DNA from: Zafaria ginkgonis
GTDB taxonomy: Bacteria; Actinomycetota; Actinomycetes; Actinomycetales; Micrococcaceae
Assembly: GCF_039540195.1 (NCBI RefSeq)
Contig: NZ_BAABEO010000012.1
Span: 186,001-250,000 of the forward strand
Direction: 5' to 3'
Length of the DNA stretch: 64,000 bases
In this document: positions 25,541-34,898 of the stretch, in pieces
How positions within the stretch are numbered: position 1 is the stretch's first letter
How the letters are laid out: each line of letters opens with the position of its first letter
Translations under genes and position numbers: made by a program
Notes under the pieces: generated by a model
What the model saw: the letters and a program-made list of their open reading frames with translations, nothing else
Database searches by the model: none
What the model was told of the DNA's origin: nothing

Positions 25541-26763
25541 GGGATACCGATCTCCTTTTCGAGGGTGTGCAGGTCTTGGGCCCACGCCACGAGGTCCGCC
25601 TCGGTGCGCACATGGGCGGGGAACAGCAGCCGGCGCAGCGCCGGCCCGGGGCGGTACCCGGCGGTTTCCAGCGTGGCGGCGATGTCCTCGGCCGTGGCCG
25701 CGGGTCCCAGCCGCAGGCGCGTGGCGATCCGGGTCAGCGCCGCCGAACGCAAGCTCTCGACGGCGGCTCCCACCGCCCGCCCGTCCTGGTACAGCCGGGC
25801 GCGGCCTTCCGCGGTCTCGGCGGCGGGCACGACGACGGGCAGCGGCTCCTCCACGAGCGGTCCGGGGCGCCGCCCCCTCCACAGCATCGCGGCCGTTGCG
25901 GCCACGAACAGCCAGCCGGTGGCGGGGCCAACCCAGTCCGGCAACAGTTCGAACGGGCTGGCCGGCGCCTCGGCGACCGCGAGGTCCGAGTAGCCCGGCT
26001 TGTACCAGACCAGGGTCGGCTCCGCGCCCAGGGTCCACAGCGCCAGGGCCGGGTGCCCGTGGTCCAGGACGTGGGCGTTGTCCAGGAAATCCGTGCTGCC
26101 CAAGACGGTGGTGGTCCCGTCCACGGCGTACCCGTAGGCGGTCCCGGCCCCGGTTTCCTGGCCGTAGCAGCCCGTGTCCGCGCGGTACATCAGCCCGCTG
26201 GCGGCCGCGCGGGGCGCCTGTGCCGCAACCGGCAGGTCACAGCCGGCTCCGGCGGGCGCCGCGGCGTCCGGCACGACGCCGGCGGGCAGGATCCGGTCCG
26301 TGAACGGTTTCAGCTGCGCCTGGCCCGGCTGGATGAGCACGGTGCGGCCGGAGGCCCGGGCCAGGAGGCCAAGCTGGTCGGCGTCCAGAATCGCGTCGCG
26401 GTCGTCGAGCAGCAGCGTGGCTCCGTCTTCGGCCTCCTCCAGCGCGGCCAGCGCCGCGTCCAGGGTGGGGACGGGGGAGACCTGCACACCGTTGTGGCCC
26501 AGCACCTGGGCCACCGCCATCGCACCGTCCGGTGCCGCGTTCCGCGGCCCCAGGGGCGTGCGGTCCTCGCCGGTGGCGGTGGCCGCGTAGAACGCCCCCA
26601 CGGCCAGCGCCAGCAGGAGCAGGCCCACCCAGAGGCGGGAGCGGCGCCAGCGGCGGCGCGCGACGGATTTCGCAGTGGCCGGCGCCGGGGCGGTTTCGCG
26701 GCGGGCGTCCGCCACCGCACGCGCGGGCGCGGTGCCCATCGGGGTGTCCGGCCGGGCGCTCAT
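25537..26763 (-). CDS. DUF4350 domain-containing membrane protein
   Basis: 408 aa. A basic Ala/Pro-rich N-terminus, one helix at about 46-64 (LWVGLLLLALAVGAFYA), the DUF4350 domain outside or near the membrane (GAMAVAQVLGHNGVQVSPVPTLDAAL...LLLDDRDAIL), a second helix near WVGPATGWLFVAATAAMLW, and a cytoplasmic tail. Genes of this type regularly accompany MoxR/DUF58/DUF4129 in actinobacteria. It overlaps both neighbours by four bases, a strong sign of translational coupling. The biochemical role is unknown. Confidence 0.85.
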   Translation of the reverse strand: MSARPDTPMGTAPARAVADARRETAPAPATAKSVARRRWRRSRLWVGLLLLALAVGAFYAATATGEDRTPLGPRNAAPDGAMAVAQVLGHNGVQVSPVPTLDAALAALEEAEDGATLLLDDRDAILDADQLGLLARASGRTVLIQPGQAQLKPFTDRILPAGVVPDAAAPAGAGCDLPVAAQAPRAAASGLMYRADTGCYGQETGAGTAYGYAVDGTTTVLGSTDFLDNAHVLDHGHPALALWTLGAEPTLVWYKPGYSDLAVAEAPASPFELLPDWVGPATGWLFVAATAAMLWRGRRPGPLVEEPLPVVVPAAETAEGRARLYQDGRAVGAAVESLRSAALTRIATRLRLGPAATAEDIAATLETAGYRPGPALRRLLFPAHVRTEADLVAWAQDLHTLEKEIGIP

Positions 26764-27437
26764 CGGGGTGCCGCCGGGAGCGGGGAGCCGAGGCCTGCGG
26801 AGGGGCGGGCGGCGGCCAGGGCGTCGTCGAGGGAGGCGAGGACGGCATGCTCGGCGGACGTGGCGCGGTGGTCGCCGTAGCGCAGGGCGTTGAAGAGGGT
26901 GGCCGCCCGGGCCAGGGCCGCGCCCTGTTCGGGGAAGAGGGTGCCGAGCCGACCGGTGGCCTCGAAGGCCGTGCGCCCGGGTTGGGGGTCCAGCAGCGTG
27001 CGTTCCTCCGCGGCCAGCACCAGGGCGCGAAACCGCTCCACGTACGCCGTCGACCAGTCGCCCCCCGCGGCGGCGCGCTCGGCGCGGGCCCGGTAATCGC
27101 CGGCTGTCAGGCGCGGACTCAGGCCCAATCCCGGTTCCTGAACCGGCGCGCGGCGGTTCAGTCGCGGGCGCATCACGGCCACCGCGAGCAGGACCAGTGC
27201 GACGGCGGCGGCCAGCACGACGGCGGTGCCCAGGTTCGGTCCGAGCCCGTTGAGCCCCTCGAACCAGGACAGGAATCCCTGCCAGAGGTCGTGGAGGAAC
27301 CCCAGCAGGGGGTTGGGCCGGGCCTGGGCGTATTCGGCCCGGGCCAGTTCCTCGGCCAGCTGGTTGCGGGCATCGTCGGCGTCGGGCTGGTAGGCCCCCT
27401 GCGAGTGTGGGAGGACGCGGAAGGCGGACGGGGACAT
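26760..27437 (-). CDS. DUF4129 domain-containing protein
   Basis: 225 aa with one membrane helix (about 70-88, LGTAVVLAAAVALVLLAVAVM). The C-terminal DUF4129 domain is helical and contains AERAAAGGDWSTAYVERFRALVLAAEERTLLD with an ALRYGDHRATSAEH segment. It belongs to the MoxR/DUF58 block and overlaps the DUF4350 gene by four bases. Its function is not established; related domains occur in transglutaminase-linked envelope proteins. Confidence 0.85.
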   Translation of the reverse strand: MSPSAFRVLPHSQGAYQPDADDARNQLAEELARAEYAQARPNPLLGFLHDLWQGFLSWFEGLNGLGPNLGTAVVLAAAVALVLLAVAVMRPRLNRRAPVQEPGLGLSPRLTAGDYRARAERAAAGGDWSTAYVERFRALVLAAEERTLLDPQPGRTAFEATGRLGTLFPEQGAALARAATLFNALRYGDHRATSAEHAVLASLDDALAAARPSAGLGSPLPAAPR

Positions 27438-27440
27438 GCG

Positions 27441-28688
27441 TCAGCGCGCCCCTTGGGGCCCGGCCCCCGGGGCCTGCCGGCCCGGGATGCCATGGTCGGT
27501 TCCGGCCTCGAATTCACGCAGCAGGACCAGGTCGAAGCCCTCGCGGCGGATCCGCAGGTCCGTGTAGAGCAGGGCGGTGACCGCATACAGGTAGCCGGCG
27601 CCCAGGCCTCCGGCCACCGCACCGAGGAGGGTCGAGACAACGCCCAGTCCGGCGAGGTACCGGGCCAGGGACTCCGGGTCCGCGGGATCGATGAAGGCGC
27701 CGAGCATACCGGCCGCGAAGCCCAGCGGGGTGGTGATCAGGCTCGTGGCGACGCTGACCACCACTCCGGCCAGCAGGAGGATGCCGAAGGAACGCCACCA
27801 GCGTCCGCCGGTGAGCTGCCAGGACCGGCCCAGGGCGGCAAAGACCCCGAGGCCCTCGGCGACGAGGGCATGGGCCGCGAAGACGAACTTGACGCCGATC
27901 CAGACGGCCAGCGGGACTCCGACGGCCACCATGGCCAGGATCGCCAGCGCCGCTCCGGCGCCGTCGGCCACGATCGCGGCGCCAACGGCCAGGCCGACGG
28001 CGAGCGCGAGCACCACCAGGCCGACGGCGGCGGCGAGCAGGCCCAGCCCGACCAGACGGGCGGGAGACGGCCGTGACAGGGTGAAGGTTTGACCGAACCC
28101 GGTCTTCCGGTTCAGGGCCGCACGCAGCACCGGTACCGTGACCAGGCCCTGGACCAGGACCATCAGGCAGCCCGAGAGCAGGCCCGCGACCAGGGACACC
28201 AGGACGAAGGCCAGCACGGAACCGCCGAGCTCGTCGGTGAAGACCGAGTCCACGGGAGCCTCGGGGTCGAGGAACTCGGGGGAGTAGAGGACGGAGAAGA
28301 GCGGCAGGCCGGCGACGGAAACGACGACCCCCACCACCAGTTGCACCAGCACGGAGAGCCCCAGCGTCGCGCCGGGGTTGCGCCGGACCGCCTGGAAGGC
28401 GCCGTCGAACAGTTCGCCCAGGCCCAGCGGGCGCAGCGGAACGACGCCCGGTTTCGGCGGAGGCAGGTAACCCGGCGGCAGCTGGTTCGGGGCCTGGCCC
28501 CAGGCGGGCGCGGATGGTTGGCCCCACGCGGGTGCCGGAGTCTGGCCCCACGCCGGTGTGGGAGCCTGGCCCCACGCGGGGGCGGAGGGAGACTGCTTCG
28601 CGGTCGGTGCCGGGGAAGCGGGCGGGGTGGGTGGAGTCCACATCGGCCCTAGTGGCGGTTCGTTTGGTGTGTTCGGATGGTCGGACAA
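27441..28688 (-). CDS. multi-helix membrane protein with Pro-rich N-terminus
   Basis: 415 aa from TTG 28688. Residues 1-90 are disordered and Pro-rich, with four PAWGQ repeats. From about GVVPLRPLGLGELFDGAFQAV there are about six to eight membrane helices, like the glycerophosphoryl diester phosphodiesterase membrane-domain family often found beside MoxR loci. TTG at 28688 is preferred because a GGGGG ribosome-binding site lies about 9 nt upstream, and the GTG at 28727 overlaps the likely -10 box. It heads the five-gene block that is divergent from mtrA and is three bases from the DUF4129 gene. Function unknown. Confidence 0.8.
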   Translation of the reverse strand: MSDHPNTPNEPPLGPMWTPPTPPASPAPTAKQSPSAPAWGQAPTPAWGQTPAPAWGQPSAPAWGQAPNQLPPGYLPPPKPGVVPLRPLGLGELFDGAFQAVRRNPGATLGLSVLVQLVVGVVVSVAGLPLFSVLYSPEFLDPEAPVDSVFTDELGGSVLAFVLVSLVAGLLSGCLMVLVQGLVTVPVLRAALNRKTGFGQTFTLSRPSPARLVGLGLLAAAVGLVVLALAVGLAVGAAIVADGAGAALAILAMVAVGVPLAVWIGVKFVFAAHALVAEGLGVFAALGRSWQLTGGRWWRSFGILLLAGVVVSVATSLITTPLGFAAGMLGAFIDPADPESLARYLAGLGVVSTLLGAVAGGLGAGYLYAVTALLYTDLRIRREGFDLVLLREFEAGTDHGIPGRQAPGAGPQGAR

Positions 28689-28725
28689 GACGATGCGCCC
28701 CCTCGGTACGTCGCGTGGTTCTTCC

Positions 28726-28731
28726 ACCCTA
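28726..28731 (-). promoter_or_regulatory. -10 box (TAGGGT) of the membrane/MoxR block
   Basis: Minus-strand TAGGGT would start the transcript about 30 nt before TTG 28688, leaving room for the GGGGG ribosome-binding site. The GTG at 28727 overlaps it and would then not be transcribed. Confidence 0.5.
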
Positions 28732-28848
28732 GCGTGATCGGTGTCCGGGCCGCCGTCGGGGTGCCAGCGCGTCCCGGGTTTGTCCTGCCTATAGAGTTAG
28801 TAAGGAGATCACCTCCGTGCCGACGGCAACGGAAGGGGAAAGGAAAGC

Positions 28849-29526
28849 ATGAAGGCGCGCATTCTGGTCGTGGACGACGACGAGGCGCTGGCCGAAATGA
28901 TCGGCATTGTCCTGCGCAACGACGACTTCGAACCGGTGTTCTGCTACGACGGCGCCCGGGCCCTGGAGACGTTCCGCAACGTCAAGCCCGATCTGGTGCT
29001 GCTGGACCTGATGCTCCCGGGCATGGACGGGATCGAAGTCTGCCGGGCCATCCGGGCCGAGGACGATGTCCCGATCGTGATGCTCACCGCCAAATCCGAC
29101 ACCGCCGACGTCGTCCGCGGCCTCGAGTCGGGGGCCGACGACTACGTGCCGAAGCCGTTCAAGCCCGCCGAGCTGGTGGCGCGCGTGCGCGCCCGCCTCC
29201 GTCCCGGGGAGAAGCGCGCCCCGGAAACGCTGCGCATCGGGGACCTGTCCATCGACGTTGCCGGCCACTCGGTGACCCGTGAGGGCAACCCCGTCTCGCT
29301 GACCCCGCTCGAGTTCGACCTCCTCGTGGCCCTGGCCCGCAAGCCGTGGCAGGTCTTCACCCGCGAACTGCTGCTCGAACAGGTCTGGGGCTACCGCCAC
29401 GCCGCCGACACCCGGCTGGTCAACGTGCACGTCCAGCGGCTGCGCTCCAAGGTGGAACGCGATCCCGAGAATCCCGAGGTCGTCCTCACCGTGCGCGGCG
29501 TCGGCTACAAGGCCGGCCAGGGCTGA
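28849..29526 (+). CDS. mtrA: response regulator MtrA
   Basis: 225 aa, OmpR class. The receiver domain has acidic pocket residues D10-D11, phospho-acceptor D53 (LVLLDLMLPG) and conserved lysine K82 (MLTAKSD). The C-terminal winged helix ends in LLEQVWGYRHAADTRLVNVHVQRLRSKVE. In actinobacteria MtrA controls cell division, cell-wall hydrolases and replication-linked genes. The order mtrA-mtrB-lpqB is diagnostic. GAAAGGAAAGC precedes the ATG. mtrB begins two bases after the stop. Confidence 0.97.
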   Translation: MKARILVVDDDEALAEMIGIVLRNDDFEPVFCYDGARALETFRNVKPDLVLLDLMLPGMDGIEVCRAIRAEDDVPIVMLTAKSDTADVVRGLESGADDYVPKPFKPAELVARVRARLRPGEKRAPETLRIGDLSIDVAGHSVTREGNPVSLTPLEFDLLVALARKPWQVFTRELLLEQVWGYRHAADTRLVNVHVQRLRSKVERDPENPEVVLTVRGVGYKAGQG

Positions 29527-29528
29527 CC

Positions 29529-31337
29529 TTGCCGTTCCCGGAGTCCAGCCCCGAGGGATCCGGCCCCGCAGGATCCGCCCCCGCCGCATCCGGCCCCCGG
29601 GTATCCACCCCTGAGGGGTCCGGCCCCGCAGGGGACGGCGCCGCGGGGCCGCGCCTTGCGGAGCGGCTGCGGGGATGGTGGCGGCGCGGCGCGTCCAAGT
29701 GGCGCCGCTCGCTGCAGGTGCGCACCGTGGCCTCGTCTGCGCTACTGTCCGGCCTGGCGCTGCTGGCCATCGGGCTGTTCCTGTCCAACCAGATCGCCGC
29801 CGGGCTTTTCCAGGAGCGTTTCCGCCAGTTGGAGAGCGAATCGGTGCGGACCCTGTCCATGGTCAAGTCGAACTTCGAATCGGCAGCGACCACGGACCGC
29901 GCCAGCACCGTCACGCTGGTCAATGACACCCTGCGGCTGGTCGAGGGCGACGGCACCAGCGTCCAGCGCGACTTCCTGCTGACCCCGCTGCCCAGCTCGG
30001 AGAACATCTACGTCGGCACGACGTCCAGCAGCACCACGCTCACCCCCCGCGTCATTCCCGAGGAGCTGTCCACGGCCGTGCAGGAAAACAGCGGCGTGCA
30101 GTGGCAGTCGATCGCCCTGCCCGGCGAGGGGGCGGACCGTCCCGGACTGGCGTTCGGGACCAAGGTGACGCTGCCCCCGGGCCGCGAATACGCCCTGTAC
30201 CTGGTCTACGACCTGTTGCCGGTGCAGGATTCGCTGAACTTCATCCACCGCGTTATGGCCATCGCCGGCGTGCTGCTGCTGATCGTCAACGGCGGCATCG
30301 CCTGGTACGTCACCCGCACCGTGGTCCGCCCGGTCTCCAGCGCCGCGGACATCTCGGAAAAGTTCGCCGCGGGACACCTCGAGGAACGCATGGAGGTCCG
30401 CGGGGAGGACGAGATCGCCCGCCTCGGCATCTCGTTCAACCGCATGGCCGCCAGCCTCCAGGAACAGATCACCCAGCTGGCGACGCTGTCGATGATGCAG
30501 CAGCGCTTCGTCTCCGACGTCTCCCACGAACTGCGCACCCCGCTGACCACCGTGCGCATGGCCGCCGAAGTCCTCCACGATGCGCGCGAGGCCTTCGACC
30601 CGATCAACCGGCGCTCCGCCGAACTGCTCTACAACCAGGTGGAGCGCTTCCAGACCCTGCTCAACGACCTGCTGGAGATCTCCCGCTTCGACGCGGGCGT
30701 GGCCGTCCTCGAGGCCGAGCCGGTGGACCTGGTCCCGCTGGTCCGCCGCGCGGTCGAGGCGGCCCAGCCCCACGCGGACCTGCTCGGTTCCGCGATCCGC
30801 ATCCACAACGAGGCAGGCACCGCCATTGCGGACATGGACCCGCGCCGCATCGAACGGGTGGTGCGGAACCTGGTGATGAACGCCATCGAGCACGGCGAAG
30901 GCAACCCGATCGACATCAACATCGGCGCGGACGAACAGGGCGTCGCCGTCACCGTGCGCGACCACGGCATCGGCATGAGCGAGGAAGCCGCCTCCCGCGT
31001 CTTCGACAGGTTCTGGCGCGCGGACCCGGCCCGCGCCCGCACCACCGGCGGCAGCGGGCTGGGGCTGTCCATCGCCACCGAGGACACCCGCCTGCACAGC
31101 GGCTGGCTGCAGGCCTGGGGCGAACCCGGGGACGGGTCGTGTTTCCGGCTGACCCTGCCCCGGCACCGCGGCGGCACCCTGACCGCGTCCCCGCTTCCGC
31201 TGGCCCAGGCCGGCCCGGCCCCGTCGGAGGTGCCGCCGGCCACCGGCGTTATCGCGGTGGTCCCGAAGCCGCAGCAACCGGAGGCCGCCGGAGCAGCCCA
31301 GGCCCGCCCCGCACCGGAAGGGGAAACCGATGACTAG
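29529..31337 (+). CDS. mtrB: sensor histidine kinase MtrB
   Basis: 602 aa from TTG 29529, chosen because it lies two bases after the mtrA stop; the frame further upstream only shadows mtrA. A Gly/Pro/Ser-rich disordered start (PEGSGPAG repeats) leads to a first helix (LLSGLALLAIGLFLSNQIAAG), an outside domain, a second helix (VMAIAGVLLLIVNGGIAWYV), HAMP, and HisKA with FVSDVSHELRTPLTTVRM (phospho-His H333). The HATPase domain has NLVMNAIEHG, DHGIGM and GGSGLGLS. It senses envelope state and phosphorylates MtrA; LpqB modulates it in mycobacteria. The stop overlaps lpqB by eight bases. Confidence 0.95.
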   Translation: MPFPESSPEGSGPAGSAPAASGPRVSTPEGSGPAGDGAAGPRLAERLRGWWRRGASKWRRSLQVRTVASSALLSGLALLAIGLFLSNQIAAGLFQERFRQLESESVRTLSMVKSNFESAATTDRASTVTLVNDTLRLVEGDGTSVQRDFLLTPLPSSENIYVGTTSSSTTLTPRVIPEELSTAVQENSGVQWQSIALPGEGADRPGLAFGTKVTLPPGREYALYLVYDLLPVQDSLNFIHRVMAIAGVLLLIVNGGIAWYVTRTVVRPVSSAADISEKFAAGHLEERMEVRGEDEIARLGISFNRMAASLQEQITQLATLSMMQQRFVSDVSHELRTPLTTVRMAAEVLHDAREAFDPINRRSAELLYNQVERFQTLLNDLLEISRFDAGVAVLEAEPVDLVPLVRRAVEAAQPHADLLGSAIRIHNEAGTAIADMDPRRIERVVRNLVMNAIEHGEGNPIDINIGADEQGVAVTVRDHGIGMSEEAASRVFDRFWRADPARARTTGGSGLGLSIATEDTRLHSGWLQAWGEPGDGSCFRLTLPRHRGGTLTASPLPLAQAGPAPSEVPPATGVIAVVPKPQQPEAAGAAQARPAPEGETDD

Positions 31338-33057
31338 GCCCGTCAGCGGGCGGCCGGGCAGCGTCCTTTTGGCCGTGGCCGCCGTCCTGGCCGCCGTCGT
31401 ATTGGTCTTGGCCGGTTGCGGGGCCATTCCGACCTCCGGCCCCGTGGGATCGATCGCCCCCGGCAACGGCTCCTCCGGGGGTGGCATCTACATCTTCAAC
31501 CCTCCCGGCCCCCGTAACGGCGCCACCCCGGAGGAGATCATTGAAGGCTTCTACCGTGCCGGCATCGCGCCCGCGGACGACTACAGGATCGCCCGCGAGT
31601 ACCTCGCCCCCGCCTTCGCGGGGGAGTGGCGCCCGGTAGAACAGACGCTCGTGTACGACTCCGAACCCAGCATTGTGGACAACGTCCAGGAGGGCAGCTA
31701 CACCGTCCAGGTCGAGGCCACCGCGGTGATCGGCGAGCACGGCCTGCGCACCGACCTGCCGGCGAACTCCACGCGCTCGGCCGAGGTCCGCCTGGAACAG
31801 GTCGACGGCGAATGGCGCATCGTCGAGGCCCCCGACGGGACCCTGGTGGAGACGGGCAACTTCTCGGTGCTCTTTGCTCCCCATCTCCTGTATTTCTACG
31901 ATGCCACCTATGCCTACGCGGTCCCGGACGTCCGCTGGTTCGCCAACCGGCAGGGCCTTGCGGCCACCATCGTCGAATCGCTGCTGGCCGGCCCGGCCCC
32001 CTACCTGCGCAACGCGGCCTACAGCGCTTTCCCGGAGGATGCCGCGCTGACGCGGCCCGCCGTGCCCATCGACGCCGGAAGGGCGACCGTGGACCTGGCC
32101 GAAAGCGTCTTCGTCGATGCGTCCGACCTGCGCCGCCAGCAGATGCAACAGCAGCTCGAGCTCACCCTCAGCCGGCTCAACAACGTCACGTCCGTAACCA
32201 TGACCGTGAACCAGCGCGAGGTTGGCCTCGGGGCGCAGGCGCCCGGCTTCACCGCTGCGATCGTGGATCCGGCGGTGGCGGACACCCAGATCGCGATCGC
32301 CGGCGGGGCCCTGGTCTACTACCAGGGCGACGGCATCGTTCCGGTGGGCGGGGTGCCGGACATCTCCGGCCACAAGCCCCGCGACCCGGCGATGGGTCCC
32401 GGCGGCAACCGGTACGCGTTCCTGGACGGCGGGCGCACCCGGCTCTTCACCGTGGACGAAACCGGCAGCGTCTCCACCCCGGTTCGTGGCGTGGACCTGG
32501 TGGCACCCAGCATCGACACGTACGGATGGACCTGGACCGTTGCCGGCGGATCCCACTCGCACGTGATGGCGGTGCCCGCGAGCACCGCGCTCGACGGGCC
32601 GGCCCGGGAGGTCGCCGCCGGCTGGCTTGACGACGCCGAGGTGCTCTCGCTGCGGGTCTCCCGCGACGGGGCCCGCGTCGCGGTCGTGGCCCGCATCGGC
32701 GGGGATACCGGGCTCTACATCGGCGGCATCATCCGGGACAGCGACGGGGTTCCGCGCGGATTCACCGATCCGCTGGAGGTCCCTACCGCCGTCCCGGTTT
32801 CGCGGGCCGTGTGGGATTCGGACATCTCGGTGATCGTTATGCGGGCGAACGCGGAGGAGGCGGTTACCGCCGAACGCATCGGCCTGGACGGCACCAGCGA
32901 ACTGTTCCTGCCCCTGCAGGGCATGATCGGGCTCTCCGCCGGCCCGGGCGAGCGCCGCCCGGTGTACGCGGAAACGCCCGAGGGCATCTACTCCCGCGTC
33001 GGCAACTCCTGGAGCGCCCAGGGACGCCAGGCCAGCAACCTCTCCTACGCGGGATAG
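31330..33057 (+). CDS. lpqB: lipoprotein LpqB (MtrAB modulator)
   Basis: 575 aa. The signal peptide ends at lipobox LAGC (C30), so the protein is anchored outside the membrane. It has an N-terminal LpqB-type domain (GATPEEIIEGFYRAGIAPADDYRIAREYLAP), a GerMN-like domain around NRQGLAATIVESLLAGP, and a C-terminal beta-propeller-like part (SRDGARVAVVARIGG). In mycobacteria LpqB binds the outer domain of MtrB and affects its signalling. The eight-base overlap with mtrB means that the three genes are made together. Confidence 0.95.
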   Translation: MTRPVSGRPGSVLLAVAAVLAAVVLVLAGCGAIPTSGPVGSIAPGNGSSGGGIYIFNPPGPRNGATPEEIIEGFYRAGIAPADDYRIAREYLAPAFAGEWRPVEQTLVYDSEPSIVDNVQEGSYTVQVEATAVIGEHGLRTDLPANSTRSAEVRLEQVDGEWRIVEAPDGTLVETGNFSVLFAPHLLYFYDATYAYAVPDVRWFANRQGLAATIVESLLAGPAPYLRNAAYSAFPEDAALTRPAVPIDAGRATVDLAESVFVDASDLRRQQMQQQLELTLSRLNNVTSVTMTVNQREVGLGAQAPGFTAAIVDPAVADTQIAIAGGALVYYQGDGIVPVGGVPDISGHKPRDPAMGPGGNRYAFLDGGRTRLFTVDETGSVSTPVRGVDLVAPSIDTYGWTWTVAGGSHSHVMAVPASTALDGPAREVAAGWLDDAEVLSLRVSRDGARVAVVARIGGDTGLYIGGIIRDSDGVPRGFTDPLEVPTAVPVSRAVWDSDISVIVMRANAEEAVTAERIGLDGTSELFLPLQGMIGLSAGPGERRPVYAETPEGIYSRVGNSWSAQGRQASNLSYAG

Positions 33058-33144
33058 CCCCCACAGGTCTCCGACCGGTGCGGGGCATCCACACTTCGCA
33101 GCCGCGGACCGGCGCCGCCGATCGCGGCGGACGGACGATGGGGC

Positions 33145-34035
33145 ATGGCCGAACATCGGGGGACGGAACGGTGGTGGACAGCACGGTGGTGGACCGATCG
33201 GCTGGACCGGTGCTGGAACTGGGCGCCATGGACCGGGGCCGCCGCCGCGCTGCGGGCCGGCCTCGCGCTGGTCTCCCCGACCGACTGCGTTGGCTGCACG
33301 GCCCCTGACACGGTCCTGTGCCCGCGCTGCCGCGGCGCCGTCCGGGCAGCCACCGTCCGGCCCTTTCGCGCCGAGGACGCCGCGGAGGCGCTGCCGCTGC
33401 TGGATGACGGGGTCCCGCTGCCGGCCGTCGCCGCCGGCACCTACCGCGACGAACTTGCCGCGGCCCTGCTGGCCTTCAAGAACACCCAGCGCATCGGCCT
33501 CGCCGGTGTCCTGGGCCCCGCGCTCGCCGGAGCCCTGCAGGCCGCCGCGCCGCTGGCCGGAACCGCGGTCCCGGTCCTGGTGGTGCCCGTTCCCAGTACC
33601 GCGGCGGCACAGGCACGGCGCGGGTACGCGCCCGTGGCCGTGTTGCTGCGCTGGGTGTCCCGGCGGGGGTTGTTGCCGCCGCAATTCCACGTTGCCCCTG
33701 TGCTGCGGGTGGCCGGGGTCCCGTTCCTGCGCACGGTTGGCCAGAAATCGGTCGGCCAGAAATCCAGAGGGCGGCGGGCACGCGCCCGCGGCGCCTCCCG
33801 CCTGGAGCTGCGCCGCTCCCTCTGTCTCGGCAAGGGCCTCGAGCTGCGCGGCCGGGTCTGCGTGGTGGTCGATGACGTCCTCACCACCGGTGCCACCGCC
33901 GCGGCCGCGTGGCGGGCCCTGGAATCCGCCGGAGCCCACGTGGCGGCGGTGGTGGTCGTGGCCGCCACACCCGCCCCGCGGGGCACTGCCGCCACACCCG
34001 TCCCACGCGCCGACCCGGAACGGCGCTTTCGCTGA
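33145..34035 (+). CDS. ComF-family phosphoribosyltransferase
   Basis: 296 aa. A zinc ribbon (DCVGCTAPDTVLCPRC, four cysteines) is followed by a phosphoribosyltransferase fold with PRPP loop VVVDDVLTTGAT near 255. ComF proteins are linked to DNA uptake in competent species, but homologues occur widely without competence and the substrate is unknown. The segment GQKSVGQKS is a small in-frame duplication. The last 30 residues (from about VVVVAATPAPRG) are Pro/Arg-rich and probably unstructured. No strong ribosome-binding site is seen. Confidence 0.87.
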   Translation: MAEHRGTERWWTARWWTDRLDRCWNWAPWTGAAAALRAGLALVSPTDCVGCTAPDTVLCPRCRGAVRAATVRPFRAEDAAEALPLLDDGVPLPAVAAGTYRDELAAALLAFKNTQRIGLAGVLGPALAGALQAAAPLAGTAVPVLVVPVPSTAAAQARRGYAPVAVLLRWVSRRGLLPPQFHVAPVLRVAGVPFLRTVGQKSVGQKSRGRRARARGASRLELRRSLCLGKGLELRGRVCVVVDDVLTTGATAAAAWRALESAGAHVAAVVVVAATPAPRGTAATPVPRADPERRFR

Positions 34036-34064
34036 CGGCGAGCGCGAAACATTGCGGAAGGTGC

Positions 34065-34092
34065 TTGCATCCTGCGGACAACGACATACGGT
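34065..34092 (+). promoter_or_regulatory. candidate sigma-70-type promoter of hpf
   Basis: TTGCAT (34065-34070), a 16-nt spacer, then TACGGT (34087-34092). It gives a leader of about 98 nt, in which CCCC-AACCAA-GGGG (34105-34118) and a seven-bp stem (34134-34140 with 34159-34165) can form. AGGAGG precedes the ATG. Confidence 0.5.
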
Positions 34093-34196
34093 GAAGTATG
34101 GGCTCCCCAACCAAGGGGATAAGCACCCATCTTCAGCGGCTGGAGGGAGGACCTTTCGGCCGCTGTTGTGTCACCCGAGCAATCTAGGAGGACACC

Positions 34197-34883
34197 ATGG
34201 AGATGAAGTTCAGCGGACGAGGCCTGACCGTTTCGGACCGGTTCCGGGAGTACGCGGACGACAAGGTGGCGAAGATCGAACAGCTCGCGTCCAAGGTCCA
34301 GTGGCTGGAAGTGAAGGTCACCAAGGAATCGAAGGCGCGCCTGGCGGACACCCAGTTCACCGTCGAGCTCACGGTGGTCGTGCTGGGCCCGGCAATCCGG
34401 GCGGAGGCCGCGGCCCCGGACAAGTTCGCTGCTTTTGACATCGCCTTCGCCAAGCTCCTGGAGCGGCTGCGCCGAGCCCGCGACCGCCGGAAGGTCCACC
34501 ACGGATCCCGCACCCCCGCGGGCGTCGCCGAGGCCACCTCGACGCTTGAGCCCGCCAACCCCAACGTTCCGCTGCACGTCGCGGTCAAGGAGGGCCAGCT
34601 CGAGGAAGAGGCGGAGGCCGCTGCCTCCGCGGAGGGCGGCAGCCCGGTCGAGATCCGGCGCAAGGTCTTCCCCACCGTCCAGATGAGCCTCGACGACGCC
34701 GTCGACCGCATGGAGATGGTCGGCCACCCGTTCTACCTCTTCGTTGACGAAGCCACGGGCCAGCACTCCGTCGTCTACCGCCGCAAGGGCTGGTCCTACG
34801 GCGTCATCACCCTTGACTCCGAGTGCACCGAAGAATCGGTCGAGACCCGGGGCTATCGGAAGGACCAGACCGTCGATGCCTAG
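34197..34883 (+). CDS. hpf: ribosome hibernation promoting factor, long form
   Basis: 228 aa. The N-terminal S30AE domain (MEMKFSGRGLTVSDRFREYADDKVAKIEQLASKV) binds the decoding centre of the 30S subunit. A linker of about 60 residues follows. The C-terminal domain (IRRKVFPTVQMSLDDAVDRMEMVGHPFYLFVD...YRRKGWSYGVI) makes dimers that join two ribosomes into 100S particles, so this is the long form. It is preceded by AGGAGG and a structured leader. Expression in slow growth or stress is expected of the family. Confidence 0.96.
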   Translation: MEMKFSGRGLTVSDRFREYADDKVAKIEQLASKVQWLEVKVTKESKARLADTQFTVELTVVVLGPAIRAEAAAPDKFAAFDIAFAKLLERLRRARDRRKVHHGSRTPAGVAEATSTLEPANPNVPLHVAVKEGQLEEEAEAAASAEGGSPVEIRRKVFPTVQMSLDDAVDRMEMVGHPFYLFVDEATGQHSVVYRRKGWSYGVITLDSECTEESVETRGYRKDQTVDA

Positions 34884-34898
34884 GCCGCACGAGGGCGC

